Shown piece after piece: positions 1 to 10,559 of a stretch of DNA of 64,000 bases. Location of the stretch: NCBI GenBank assembly GCA_037962975.1, contig CM075670.1, positions 87,981,501-88,045,500 of the forward strand, read 5' to 3'. The notes under the pieces are model-generated. The model was not told where the DNA came from and did not search any database. It saw only the letters and a program-made list of their open reading frames with translations. Each line of letters begins with the position of its first letter. Positions within the stretch are counted from its first letter, which is position 1. The translations under genes and the position numbers were made by a program. The stretch comes from Clitoria ternatea (lineage: Eukaryota > Streptophyta > Magnoliopsida > Fabales > Fabaceae).

Positions 1-108
1 TCGAAAATGCTTCAATCTGATTCATTCTTCTCAGCAGATCATTCAGAAATGAAGTCCAGTCCTCCCAAAATTCTTTCCATTTGAGTCAGACCGAAAGAGG
101 TGTTTACA
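1..108 (-). repeat. 3' LTR (partial) of the Ogre-like element
   Basis: Only the last 108 bp (plus-strand sense) of this LTR are in the window. They match 11894-12001 with a handful of substitutions (for example gattcatt/gagtcatt, tttaca/ttcaca). The differences between the two LTR ends suggest the insertion is not very recent, but 108 bp is too little for dating. Confidence 0.88.
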
Positions 109-165
109 GATGCCCCTCTTTACTTCTTTTTCGCAAGAGAAACACAAAGCTTTCTGTGTTTTTAA
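109..165 (-). promoter_or_regulatory. Polypurine tract region next to the 3' LTR
   Basis: Reading the minus strand into the LTR, the bases just before the LTR are purine-rich (AAAGAGGGGCATC then TGTAAACACC). This is the expected place for the plus-strand primer of reverse transcription. A short perfect stem (AAACACA / TGTGTTT, 8-base loop) lies beside it at about 141-162. Confidence 0.6.
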
Positions 166-407
166 AGTGAAAAGGAAGTAAAGATATGAACACCGATGTA
201 GGGACCAAGTGGGACCTCTCGATAGGTATGGTGTTAGAGTTATTGTAATCTTTTCCTCTTTTCCACATCTGTCTCTCTCTTTTTTCTTTTTTTCTTTTTT
301 TTGTTTGTTTTTTTTTTGTTTTTTTTTGTTTTTGTTTTTGTTTTTTTTTTGAGTTCTGAATGGACCGGGAAAAATTCTTTCAGTAAGAAGATCGGGATTG
401 ACCCCCG

Positions 408-1258
408 GTAGACTGGAAAATAAAGGGTGCCTGAATAGGCGACTGGAAAGTAAATAGGTGTCAGCTTCGGCGACTGGAAAAGGTAAATGGGTGCCAGTTT
501 CCGCGACTGGAAAAGTAAAGGGTGCCTGAATAGGCGAACGGAAAGTAAAGGGTGCCTGCATAGGCGAACGAAAAGTAAAGAGTGTCAGCTTCAGCGACTG
601 GAAAAGGTAAATGGGTGCCAGCTTCGGCGACTGGAAAAGGTAAATGGGTGCCAGCTTCGGCGGCTGGAAAAGTAAAGGGTTCCTGAATAGGTAAACAGAA
701 AGTAAAGGGTGCCTGCATAGGCAAACGAAAAGTAAAGAGTGCCAGCTTCGGCGACTGGAAAAGGTAAATGGGTGCCAGCTTCGGCGACTGAAAAAGTAAA
801 GGGTGCCTACATAGGCGAACGGAAAGTAAAGGGTGCCTGAATAAGCGAACAGGAAAGTAAAGGGGTGCCTGCATAGGCGAACGGAAAGTAAAGGGTGCCT
901 GAATAGGCGACTGAAAAGTAAAGGGTGCCTGAATAGGCAAACGATAAGTAAAGGGTGCCTGAATAGGCGACTGGAAAGTAAATGGGTGCCAGCTTCGGCG
1001 ACTGGGAAAGGTAAATGGGTGCCAGCTTTGGCGACTGGAAAAGTAAAGGGTGCCTAAATAGGCAAATAGAAAGTAAAGGGTGCCTGAATAGGCGAACGGA
1101 AAGTAAAGAGTGCCAGCTTCGGCGACTGGAAAAGGTAAATGGGTGCCAGCTTCGGCGACTGGAAAAGTAAAGGGTTCCTAAATAGGCGAACGGAAAGTAA
1201 AGGATGCCTGAATAGGCGACTGGAAACTAAAGTGTGCCTGAATAGGCGATTGGAAATA
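408..1258. repeat. Tandem array A: 30-33 bp units with a GCC-GGC mini-hairpin
   Basis: More than 20 degenerate units of two alternating kinds. One is about 30 bp and contains GGGTGCCTGAATAGGCGAAC. The other is about 33 bp and contains GGGTGCCAGCTTCGGCGACT. Units are joined by GGAAAGTAAA or GGAAAAGGTAAAT. Each unit has a short inverted repeat: GCCT-GAAT-AGGC, or GCCA-GCTT-CGGC/TGGC. Open frames across the array are artefacts of the period and do not look like genes. Confidence 0.92.
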
Positions 1259-1324
1259 CAGAGATTGGAGGAGCTAACAGGACGTCTCATCCAAATTAAC
1301 TCACTGGACTTAAAGGCTCTTGGC

Positions 1325-1640
1325 GATGCCTCAGTTTGACATGACTGAAGGAATCTTGGGGAATTGCCTTCTTGACTGAAAGAGAATGAACCTGGGGTGA
1401 TGCCCCGGTTTGACATGACTGAAGGTTCTTGGGGAATTGCCCCTTGACTAGAACAGAAGAAATCTGGGGAGATGCCCCAGTTTGACATGGTTTGAAGGAA
1501 CCTTGGGGAATTTCCCCCCTTGACTGAATAGATCTGGGGTGATGCCCCAGTTTGAGATAGTTTGGAGGAGCCTTGGGGAACCACCCCTTGACTGGAACAG
1601 AAGAAATCTGGGGAGATGCCCCAGTTTGAATTGTTTGGGA
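1325..1640. repeat. Tandem array B: long units with CTGGGG..CCCCAG hairpins
   Basis: Irregular repeats of roughly 100 bp alternate GATGCCCCAGTTTGACATG and CTTGGGGAATTGCCCCTTGA. The sequence CTGGGG-TGATG/AGATG-CCCCAG forms a perfect 6 bp stem several times, and GGGG-AATTG-CCCC forms another. The array sits directly after array A in the 3' part of the retrotransposon. Confidence 0.85.
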
Positions 1641-1729
1641 AATGTAGTTCCACTAGGGAAGAATTTGGTGATTCGGGGTACTGCCCCTGATTGAGAATGG
1701 AAAATTTAGGGTCCATCGGGGCAGAGATC

Positions 1730-2510
1730 TTGAGAAGTGCCAGCTTTGGCGATCGATTCCATTGGGGAAGAGAATTTGAGAGATGCTGATTTTAGAGTTG
1801 AGCGGGAGACTTTGAAGATTGCCAACTTTGGCGATTAAGGAGAAAGAAACTTCGAACGGTGCCTGCTTGGGCTATGGAGGAAGAAACCTTGAAAGGTGCC
1901 AGCTTTGGTAATCACGGTTCCATTGGGGAATGTTCTTCTAAGCCTGATTAGAAAAGTGTTCTTATTAGGGGGAGAAGATGATCTGAATTGTAGGCTTACT
2001 GGGGAGAGTTTGGTGACTTTGCTAGGGGAGAGAATTTTTGCTGGAAACTATCTTTGGGAAGGGAAATGCTTGACTGTCAGAATGTATCAGGTAGATTCCT
2101 TGGAAGGGAGTTTGAAGAAGTGTCAGCTTTGGCAATTGAGGAGAAGACTTTAAGAAGTGCCAACTTTGGCGATTTAGGGAAGGAGATATGAGAAGTGCCA
2201 GCTTGGGCGATTTGAGGAAGGAGTTCTGAGAAGTGCCAGCTTTGGCGATTTGAGGAAGGAGTTCTGAGAAGTGCCAGCTTTGGCGATTTGAGAAAACTTT
2301 GAGAGGTGCCATCTTTGGCAGATTAAGGAAGAGATTTTGAGCGGTGCCAACTTTGGCGATTTGGGGGAAGACTTTGAGAATTGCCAACTTTGGCAATTTG
2401 AGGAAAAGATTTTGAGCGGTGCCAACTTTGGCGATTTGGGGGAAGACTTTGAGAATTGCCAACTTTGGCGATGGAGGAAAGAATTTTGAGGAGTGCCAAC
2501 TTTGGCGGTT
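1730..2510. repeat. Tandem array C: about 36-38 bp units with GCCA..TGGC hairpins
   Basis: Around 18 units carry the core GTGCCAGCTTTGGCGATT or GTGCCAACTTTGGCGATT, with spacers such as TGAGGAAGGAGTTCTGAGAA. Each core folds as GCCA-NNTT-TGGC. Neighbouring units at 2180-2290 are almost identical, showing recent unit duplication. Open frames here are period artefacts. Confidence 0.92.
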
Positions 2511-2540
2511 CGAGGAAGGAACTTGAGGTGTCAACACTTG

Positions 2541-4384
2541 ACATGACTGTCTGTTGTAATAACCTACAGAAAAAGGTTAGTAGTACAAAGTAAAATTCAC
2601 AAACTGGGTAGGTCCTGTGAAACCGCGACCCTTAGGATAACTCATGAACAGAGGAGAATGAAAGATGGCGATCATAGCGTTGAAGCACGTGCCTTGGCTG
2701 AGTCCTCGTGATGATTGTCTAAGACGAGGTCGAGTAGTGGGAGCGTCTTGTTCCTTACGACTTTAAATGTTCACCATTCTTTCATTTTATTTTTATAAAA
2801 ATACGATGTTTTATCAAATCAATGCAATTCATAACACGTATCGAAAAAGGATTCATGTGTGTCAAACAGAATACAGAGAATGGACAAAGGGGAAAATAGA
2901 TGGGATGAAATGAAGTTACATAGGACGGGTCAAGGCCAGGAGAAATAGGGAAGGTTCAAGGATCCTCCAGTGAATTCCTGAGACTAGTGAGAACCTTAAT
3001 CCCACGTCACGACCTCAAGTACATCGTTCAACTCTGCCTTCGAGAGGGTAGTTTGACCATGGTCCACATGCCTCAGTTTGCACGTTTTGCATTGGGAACT
3101 TTAGTTACTCTGCCGAGATGTTGACCCTAATTTTTACTTGAGCCGCCTTTTCAGGTTTTCAACTCACCGGGTTGCTCTAACTTTTGCCTAGGGCGCCCTT
3201 TCAAGTTTTCAGCCTAGCGAGCTTTTCTCTTTCTTTATAATGTGTTCTTGTTTATTTTGGGCTGCATCCTTTACAGTAAAAAGTTAAAACTGATCACACT
3301 CCAGTTGAGTCTGCCTATCCTTTTCCAAATTTAGTTTGATCCTTTGGGAGCTGTTGTCACTTCAAATAAGAGACTATATTCCTATGCCATGTACCCAAGA
3401 AAATATTGGTGAGACTTTTGGCATCGATGAGAGGGAATTACTTTGAATCATCATTTTGGCCTTTTTTTTTCTTTTTTTTTTTGCTTTTTGCCTTCCTTTT
3501 TTGTTTTGTTTCATTTTTTTTATCCCCTTGATTATGTAATGACTCAATCTGATAGACTATTTCCTTGGTTACATGGGCATGAGGAATGGCGTACCCTTTA
3601 AGGTTGAGGTGTTGTTGACGACAAGAATGCAAGTTCTTGGTTTAGTGACATTCATTCCCCCAATACAGAAAATGACAGCTTGCTTGATGATCTGGACGTA
3701 ACCAGCTTTCCCGCTTGGTATGTGCATTCAAGCTTGACTTTGCTTTTCTTTTTTCATTTTTTTCTTTTTTTTTCTTTTTTTTTGTAAATTCTCCCTTGAC
3801 TATATCTACATTTGTAGGCATTTAGTAATTTTCCCCTATTTATGCTGGTAATTATTGTGGTTTTTCTTAGTTGACTGGCCTAACACTTGTCCAATTCGGG
3901 ACTTGGCAATGTTGTCATTCACATAGATTCCTTCCACGTCTTGAAACAAAATACTAATGCCTTCTGATAGATTACCACCGTGATTCCTTCAGTTGTTCTT
4001 GACTTAGGGGTATTCTTTAACCTCTTGTTCTAACAATCTTGTCAACTTGTGCGGTGGCTCACAGGTTTCCCTACCATTCTTCGTTGGCATAGTCAACTGG
4101 GTAATCGAAATCGTGAAGTGTGATTACGATTTCACTAGTCTCAAGAGAATCATTTTTGGATCTGCAATTTTGTTTGTTATGGCAAAATAAAGAAGAGAAA
4201 GGAAAAGCAAGTTAAAGAGAATGAGTCAAAAGCAAGGATAAAGGGATGAGAATTTTTTTTTGAATTTCGATACTCATTTATTGATTGACTGGTAAAACAA
4301 GTTTTTTTTCGCCCTTATTACATGAAAAATCCCAAAGCCTTAGGCATAGCAGAGGGATAAACAAGACTTTGAGGCAATGGCAAA
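2541..4384. other. Non-coding interior of the Ogre-like element
   Basis: This is where pol would be expected between gag and the 3' arrays. No protease, reverse transcriptase or integrase motif is readable in either strand. Poly-T/poly-A tracts lie near 3460-3520 and 3745-3785. Either pol was deleted or this family never carried it. Confidence 0.6.
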
Positions 4385-4674
4385 TTATTTTGGTGAATCA
4401 TTTAAAATCGAAGGGAGTTTGACAGCCTCCCAGTTACTGAGCTCTTGGTCCAGCGGGCAAGCGATCACCAAATCAGTATTACCATCAAAACCATCTTCAT
4501 TATTGGCCACCACGGCATTAACTTCTGAACCTCCATGATTGGGCAGGGGATTTGTGGTCACGTTAGGGCTTCCTTCCTGAAAATTAATCCAGTCGGCTTT
4601 GATCAAATCTCTCACTTTATATTTTAAAGCCATGCAATTTTCTGTAGAATGCCCTGGTGCCCCAGCATGGTAAT

Positions 4675-5610
4675 CACAATAAGCGTTTGGGTCATACCCC
4701 TTTGGGTAAGGAGGTTGCAACGGCCCCATGGGGCATGGAGCCACCAGACCCTTCTGAACGAGGATTGGTAAAAGTTCGGTATATGTTATGGGAATTGGAT
4801 CGAACTGCACAGGGGTGTGCTCATTGTTGGGATTCCTTGTGTTCTGATCATGATTGGGTGGTCGAGTCATCTGCTGCGGGTGATGGTATGTCATGGGTTA
4901 TGGCATTGGCGCTCTTGCCATGGGCGGATGAAAGTGAGGAGTATAAGTTGTCGGGCCCTGAGTGACAGCGGCCACATAAGGATTGGGAGCTTAAATCATG
5001 GTAGGGGCAAATGGTCTTGGCGGAGCCGTCTTTTGATTAGAAGAGATGGAATTAGTTTCTCCATCCCTTCTCCCAGGCACCGGCTTTCTTATCATGCTTG
5101 TCCCAGATGGGCCCTGAGTGATCTTTCCTGTTCATATTCCTGTTCACAATAAGCGTTTGGGTCATACCCCCTTGGGTAAGGAGGTTGCAACGGCCCCATG
5201 GGGCATGGAGCCACCAGACCCTTCTGAACGAGGATTGGTAAAAGTTCGGTATATGTTATGGGAATTGGATCGAACTGCACAGGGGTGCGCTCATTGTTGG
5301 GATTCCTTGTGTTCTGATCATGATTGGGTGGTCGAGTCATCTGCTGCGGGTGATGGTATGTCATGGGTTATGGCATTGGCGCTCTTGCCATGGGCGGATG
5401 AAAGTGAGGAGTATAAGTTGTCGGGCCCTGAGTGACAGCGGCCACATAAGGATTGGGAGCTTAAATCATGGTAGGGGCAAATGGTCTTGGCGGAGCCGTC
5501 TTTTGATTAGAAGAGATGGAATTAGTTTCTCCATCCCTTCTCCCAGGCACCGGCTTTCTTATCATGCTTGTCCCAGATGGGCCCTGAGTGATCTTTCCTG
5601 TTCATATTCC
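4675..5610. repeat. 470 bp tandem duplication inside gag
   Basis: 4675-5140 and 5145-5610 are the same sequence at an offset of 470 bp with only about two visible substitutions (CCCCTTT/CCCCCTT near 4700/5170 and GGTGTGC/GGTGCGC near 4815/5285). It covers the Pro-rich part of Gag and the start of the zinc-knuckle region. Because 470 is not divisible by three it breaks the frame. Near-identity indicates a recent event. Confidence 0.95.
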
Positions 5611-6504
5611 GCTCTCCACCCTTTCCCTAATAGTCACAATGTCGGAGAAATTGGATGAAACACTACCAATCATCTTGCCATAGAAAGGTGATGGGAGTGT
5701 GTCAATAAACATTGCGATTATCTCTTTTTTCGACAATGGGGGATCCACTTGTGCCGCTGTTTCTCTCCAGCGTTGAGCATACTCCTTAAACGTCTCACTA
5801 TCCCTCTTCAACATATTCTGTAACTGAACCCTGTTGGGTGCCATATCCATGTTATACTTGTATTGTCTAAGGAAGGCATCTGCCAGGTCCTTCCAACACC
5901 GAATATGGTTCCGCTGAAGGTGAGCATACCATGTAAGAGCAGCCCCCGCCAGACTATCTTGGAAGCAGTGAATCAATAGCTGGTCATTAGAAGAGTAAGA
6001 TGCCATCTTTTGACAGTACATCATGAGATGGTTCTTTGGACAAGTCATTCCCCGATACTTGTTAAAGTCTGGCATCTTGAATTTGGGCGGGAGGACAACA
6101 TCTGTGACTAGGCATAGTTCAAAAGCATCTATCAGTCCGAAACCTCCAGCGCCTTCCATCATTCTCAAACGCTCCTCTAGGATTTCTATCTTTACCTTTT
6201 GGGGAGCTGCGATCGTGCTATGACCGCTTACCGGGTTCATCATGCGGGTTGTATCTTGGAGATTGGTCATATAAGGAGTTGTATATCCGTATGGATAGCC
6301 GAGTGGCTGGTTGAACGGAGGCAACACATGGGACTGGTTCATTAGGCCTGTATTTGGTGAGGGTCCTTGAGGTTGGGCCATAGTTTGTACAGCATAAGTT
6401 GGCTGGGTCATCTGGGCTCGTGTATTTTGGGCTTGTGTGTTGCAAGTTGGCTGAGCCATCAGGGCTTATGTATTTTGGATTTGGTGGGTTTGTGGGTCAT
6501 GGGT

Positions 6505-6605
6505 CTGTGTGTTTTGGGTTTGGTAAGCTTGTGGGTCATGGGCTTGCGTGTTTTGGGTTTGGTAAGCTTGTGGGACATGGGCTTGCGTGTTTTGGGTTTC
6601 TTGTT
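6505..6605 (-). repeat. 39 bp (13-codon) repeat in the gag linker
   Basis: GTTTTGGGTTTGGTAAGC recurs at 6510, 6549 and 6588, a 39 bp period. On the minus strand one frame reads a 13-residue Gln/Thr/Pro/Ala repeat (NTQAHDPQAYQT-like). It lies between the coiled-coil part and the core of Gag, so it is a length-variable, low-complexity linker. Confidence 0.75.
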
Positions 6606-6980
6606 GGTTAGCGAGCGGGGGATAATACCCCGGTGGTAGGCCATAAGGTGGAAAAGGTACTAGTTGCCGTCAGGACCAATAAATGTATGCTGTTGTGCAT
6701 AAGACTGGCCGTAGGGTGGCTGGGCCTCAATGGCAGGGTTAGGTCCTCCGATATGAATAGTGAAAGGGGGTGTCGTTGTGTTAGGTAGTTGGGTTCTTGC
6801 TGGGTCAGAACCAATGGGGGGTGGTGCGGTGACAGGCTGCTGTTGGCTATCCTCAACACCTGCAGAGGAGGTTCCTTCTGTGAGTTTCTTTTCTAAGAGT
6901 TTATTTAACTCCGCTACTCGCTTTTTCAGCTGATCGAACTTAGTCCTAAAGTCTCCCTCAACAGCTTCTGCCTTAGCCAT

Positions 6981-8381
6981 GAGTTTCTTTTGAAGTCGGG
7001 TCTGGTAAGGATGCCTACCCGTGACGTCTATGTTTCAGTGTCTTTGAAAGAAAAACAAGAAATGTCAGGTGGAAATAGAAAGAAGAAGAATGTCATGGGA
7101 AGCAATTACAGGCTTTGGCGAGTATCCTTTGACCATTCCTTAGAACTTATTGTTCAAAAGTACTAGGTATGGTAAACATGGAAATTAATACGAGATAGTT
7201 ATGAAGACAGAAAAATCCTTCATTCTGAAATGCAATAAGAGCCTCAAGTTTAGTTATTTCTAGCTCAGGGAACCATGACCCTTCTCTTAAAGGTTTGATC
7301 CCACGTTAATTTCCATATCTTGCTCAAGGTTAATCGTTAAGCTCTGAATAGCTTCCGGTGAGAATAGAAAGAAATGAGAGAAAGAGTCATCAGGAAATGA
7401 CGTGTTTTGCAAATCGATACTCCCCTAGTAACTTTCTTGAAAACATTTTTGTATTTAGGGGGGTTACGATTTGACAAAACTTGTGTCAAGTCAAGGATCA
7501 TGCGAGCTATGGATTTTCTGATCATTGTTAAAACAAAAAAGAATTGATTTTTTGATTTTTTTTTATATCTTTTTTTTTCTGTTAAAATTTTTGGCTCTTT
7601 TTTTTTTATGATTCAAAAAATTCGTAACTCAAGATCCTAAGACTTAAGCAAATATAAAAGGAAAGGACCACCTTCCCATTAAAGGATCACTGGTTAAAAG
7701 TAGGTCATTTTTTGGAAAAAGTAATCCAATAAATGGGCAAGTGGTCCCTTAATTTGGATCAGAAGGGAAAGTGAGAATGAGAAAAGGTAGAAGTAAAGTT
7801 GCCCCTTCGTCTCTTAAGGTGGGTTTTTCTGAAGGTCTCCTAATGGTTCTAAGGTTTGTCTAATCAGTGATACCTCGCTTTAGGTGGCTTATTCTAAACT
7901 TTCTAAAGGTCACTAGAGCCAAGATCCTACTCATGATGTTGACCACAAATAGTAGGAAGTCTACTAGGTGTGGGCACCATGAATAAGTCGAACTGTAGCC
8001 GAGATTCTCACGGTAACCAGACAGGAAGTACATCCCAAATGGCTCCGCTACCAACCTCCCCTAGTCTTAAGTTTCATTTGGGCCCGGGTATAGGGTCCCA
8101 CTCAAAAGTGTGTGCAAATTGTGAGTGTAGTGTGTGAAAGAGGCATCCAATACCTGTACCTTACTCATCCTGCACATAGAACAAACACAGAGCAACAAAA
8201 TAAAGTCGTCTAACCTAGGGTTCAATAATCACACAGATATTTATAGAACATAAATGATAAAATATAAACAGAACAGAAATCATACACAAACATTTACAGA
8301 AAATAAAATAAAGGAAGAAGTTAAATAATTAATATGCTAATTAAAACATGCGCTATCAAATTGACTGGCTTGACTCTCTAA
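6981..8381 (-). other. Leader between PBS and gag, no gene recognised
   Basis: About 1.4 kb of untranslated leader on the minus strand. Autonomous Ogre elements often have an extra ORF upstream of gag; none longer than about 64 codons is open here, and none is recognisable. Poly-T tracts occur at 7545-7610. Confidence 0.55.
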
Positions 8382-8673
8382 GTCCCCAGTGGAGTCGCCA
8401 TCTGTCGCGACCGGGATCGTGGCGGCACGGCCGACCCTCAAAACGATTTTAAGAAGATAAAAAAAAATAGGGAGTCGCCACCAATATTTTTAGGATAAAA
8501 TACTGGAAAAACTTTTCGTTAAAGCACTGGTTATAAAAAATAAAATTCCATGTTCGGGAGTCTAATTACAGGTGAGGAAGGTATTAGCACCTCACAACTG
8601 TCCGTTATAAAAAACGGTTACCTCAATATGATAGCGCGCATTATAATTAGCCCAGTAATTATTTTAACTTCTT
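8315..8673. promoter_or_regulatory. Long imperfect inverted repeat flanking LTR end and PBS
   Basis: The interior arm 8315-8364 is the reverse complement of the LTR arm 8622-8673 over about 50 bp with roughly ten mismatches and a one-base gap. Shared blocks include TGATAGCGC, AATTAGC, TAATTATT and AACTTCTT. In the minus-strand RNA the arms would pair and loop out about 255 nt that contain the end of U5 and the PBS. This resembles U5-leader stems of retroviral RNAs in position; function is inference. Confidence 0.6.
8382..8400 (-). promoter_or_regulatory. Primer binding site of the Ogre-like element
   Basis: Directly after the 5' LTR (minus strand, two-base gap) comes TGGCGACTCCACTGGGGA, starting with the TGG expected for pairing to a tRNA CCA end. 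This sequence is typical of Ogre/Tat elements (tRNA-Arg type from memory, not checked). A related TGGTGGCGACTCCC lies inside the LTR at about 8468-8482. Confidence 0.75.
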
Positions 8674-8746
8674 CATGAAAAGAAAATATACAAGATGACA
8701 AAATATACAAAAAAAATAAACAAAAATAAACACAGAATATTTACAT

Positions 8747-8833
8747 GAGATTAACAGGACGTCTCGTCCAAGTTAATCTCGCTCCACCATTAAAAAAATG
8801 AAATTAACAAGACGTCTCGTCCAAATTAATCTC
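8747..8833. promoter_or_regulatory. Two GACGTC-loop hairpins in the LTR
   Basis: 8747-8780 reads GAGATTAAC-A-GGACG-TCT-CGTCC-AA-GTTAATCTC, a nearly perfect 14 bp stem with GACGTC at its tip. A weaker second copy lies at 8800-8833. A third, degraded copy lies in the interior at 1271-1302. Both LTR copies are within the transcribed part of the 5' LTR. Confidence 0.7.
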
Positions 8834-9857
8834 GTTCCTCCTTTTTTAAAAAAAATAAAATATAATAAAAGTTACAATAATAATGATAATAATAATAAAT
8901 GCATCTTCTATGCCAGTCCAAATAAAAGGTGTGAAACATTCACTTTTATTAATATTTGTCAATTAACAGAAATTAATCATTAATTGAAAAGGAAACAGAT
9001 ACATCAACCAGCAATTAATTTAATAGAAAATAAAACAAATACAAGTATTAAAAAAAATAAGGGGGAGAGTAGGGCCGGTGTAATGTAGGAAGAGCTGGGA
9101 GATGTGACGAGGGAAAGAGAGAGAAAGAGAACTGGGTGGTGCTGTGGATTTAAGGAGGCTGGGCGGTGTGGTATGAAGGGAGGTCGGTTGATGGTTTAAG
9201 AGAGGGACAGCGTTGGGTGAGGAGTGAAGGAATTGTTGGTGGGAATTCTGGGGGGTGTTGGACGGTATGGAGAGTGAGGGCTGTTGGTTTTTGGGTGAGG
9301 AGTTTGAGGGAGGCGAGAGAAAGATGGTTGTAGGCTGGACGGTGTGATGGTGGAAGGGGGACGTGAGGTGTGGTACGGTTTCTAGAGGGAAAGAAGAGAG
9401 GGAGAAAAGGGAATGGACAGTGAGAGGGCTGTGAAGGAGAAGACCGTGAAGAGAGAAAGAGAAGGATGTTGGGTGATTGTATGGGAGGGAAAGGACGAGT
9501 GAGGGAGACGGTTGAAAGGTGGACGGTTGAGAGGTGGACGGTGTGGAGAAGGAGGATGGTTGGTGTTGGTGTGGGGAGCTGTGGTAAGGACGGTGTGAAG
9601 TGAGGAGTGAGGGGCTGTTGTGAGGATGGCGTGGTGTGGGTTCTGTGGTGTGGAGGTGAAGGACAGTGTGAAGGGACGGTGTGGAGGTGAAGGGGCTGTA
9701 TGGTGAGGACGGTGTGTGGGATTTGAGGGGGTGTTGGATAGTGTTTGATAGAATGAGGGACAGTGAGGATGAGGAGAGGGACAGTGGAGTTTTTGCTCTC
9801 TTTCTTCTCTAATACTTCCTCCTCCTTTTTTTCTTTTTTTCTGAAAGCTTCTGGATC

Positions 9858-9873
9858 CCTCTATTTATAGAGG
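9858..9873 (-). promoter_or_regulatory. TATA box of the Ogre-like LTR
   Basis: The minus strand reads CCTCTATAAATAGAGG, a strong plant TATA box inside a palindrome. Transcription would start about 30 bp further left (near 9830) and run through the lower-coordinate part of the LTR into PBS and gag, the orientation set by gag. Confidence 0.75.
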
Positions 9874-10559
9874 TCTTGAACGTCCTCCATCAGTGGCAAG
9901 TGGGGCCTCTCCTTTTGTCCTGAAGTCAGCCGCCCCACTTGATCAGCAAAGCCACTTGGATACAGCCTGGATCTTGACAATAATGAAGGCTGGTAGGAGT
10001 TTTTAATATTTTCCTCCTTCGTCTGGTAGTGAGCCGCCCCCCATAATTCAAGGATCCACTTGGATAGTGGAAATCCAAGTCAGCATGGTGGAAATCCGAA
10101 TGGAAAATGATGGAAATCTGAGAGCATGGTAGAATTCCGAGTGAAAATGACTCGGATTAGCCTCTCAGTCAGTATTCATCCATAATTGGAGTCAATTCCG
10201 AGTGGAATGAAGGTTTTCCAACAGAAAACCGAGTGAAAATAGTCCTTTGTGAGTGAGAATTCTTCTGGGAGGAGCTCTTCAATGGAAGGCCGGGTGGAAG
10301 TTTTGCTCGGTATTGGGTTGCTGCAAGGAGAATCCGAGTGAAAAAGTGTGCAATTGGATCGAGAGGACAAACTAGGAAATTCTGATTGGAACAATCAATC
10401 AGATCGACTGAAAATTGACTCAGAACCGATTGAAGAGGACTCGGTGCTGATTGAAAAGTGTCACTCGGAATTAGTGAAAAGTGTCTCAGAATTGGTGAAA
10501 ATAGGGGCTCAGAATTGGTTTGAGGAGGGATGACACGGAATTGGTTTGAAGAGGGCTTA

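Larger units (their letters stand above)
4385..6980 (-). pseudogene. gag of the Ogre/Tat-like element, broken
   Basis: Gag is the nucleocapsid and particle protein of Ty3/gypsy elements. The N-terminal part (6980-6660) has a short coiled-coil-like stretch (FDQLKKRVAELNKLLEKKL) and a Pro/Gln/Thr-rich linker. The core (6459-5602) has typical Tat-lineage gag signatures: KFKMPDFNKYRGMTCPKNH, FQDSLAGAALTWY, WKDLADAFLRQYKYNMDM and FKEYAQRWRETAAQV. The C-terminal part (4894-4385) has a zinc-knuckle-like CDYHAGAPGHSTENC. Breaks: a TGA ends the core frame at 5602; the 470 bp tandem duplication at 4675-5610 is not a multiple of three and throws the second copy out of frame; the repeat region at 6460-6660 shifts frame. 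No protease or RT follows. It cannot make a full Gag as it stands. Confidence 0.88.

Noticed and set aside
1..2510. CRISPR-like array
   Set aside because: Units are degenerate and contiguous, with no unique spacers, in a plant retrotransposon.
461..2544. Several long open frames across the tandem arrays
   Set aside because: They follow the repeat period, show repeated peptides only, and overlap in different frames and strands.
4657..5658. Plus-strand open frames repeated twice
   Set aside because: Antisense shadows of gag; they occur twice because of the 470 bp duplication.
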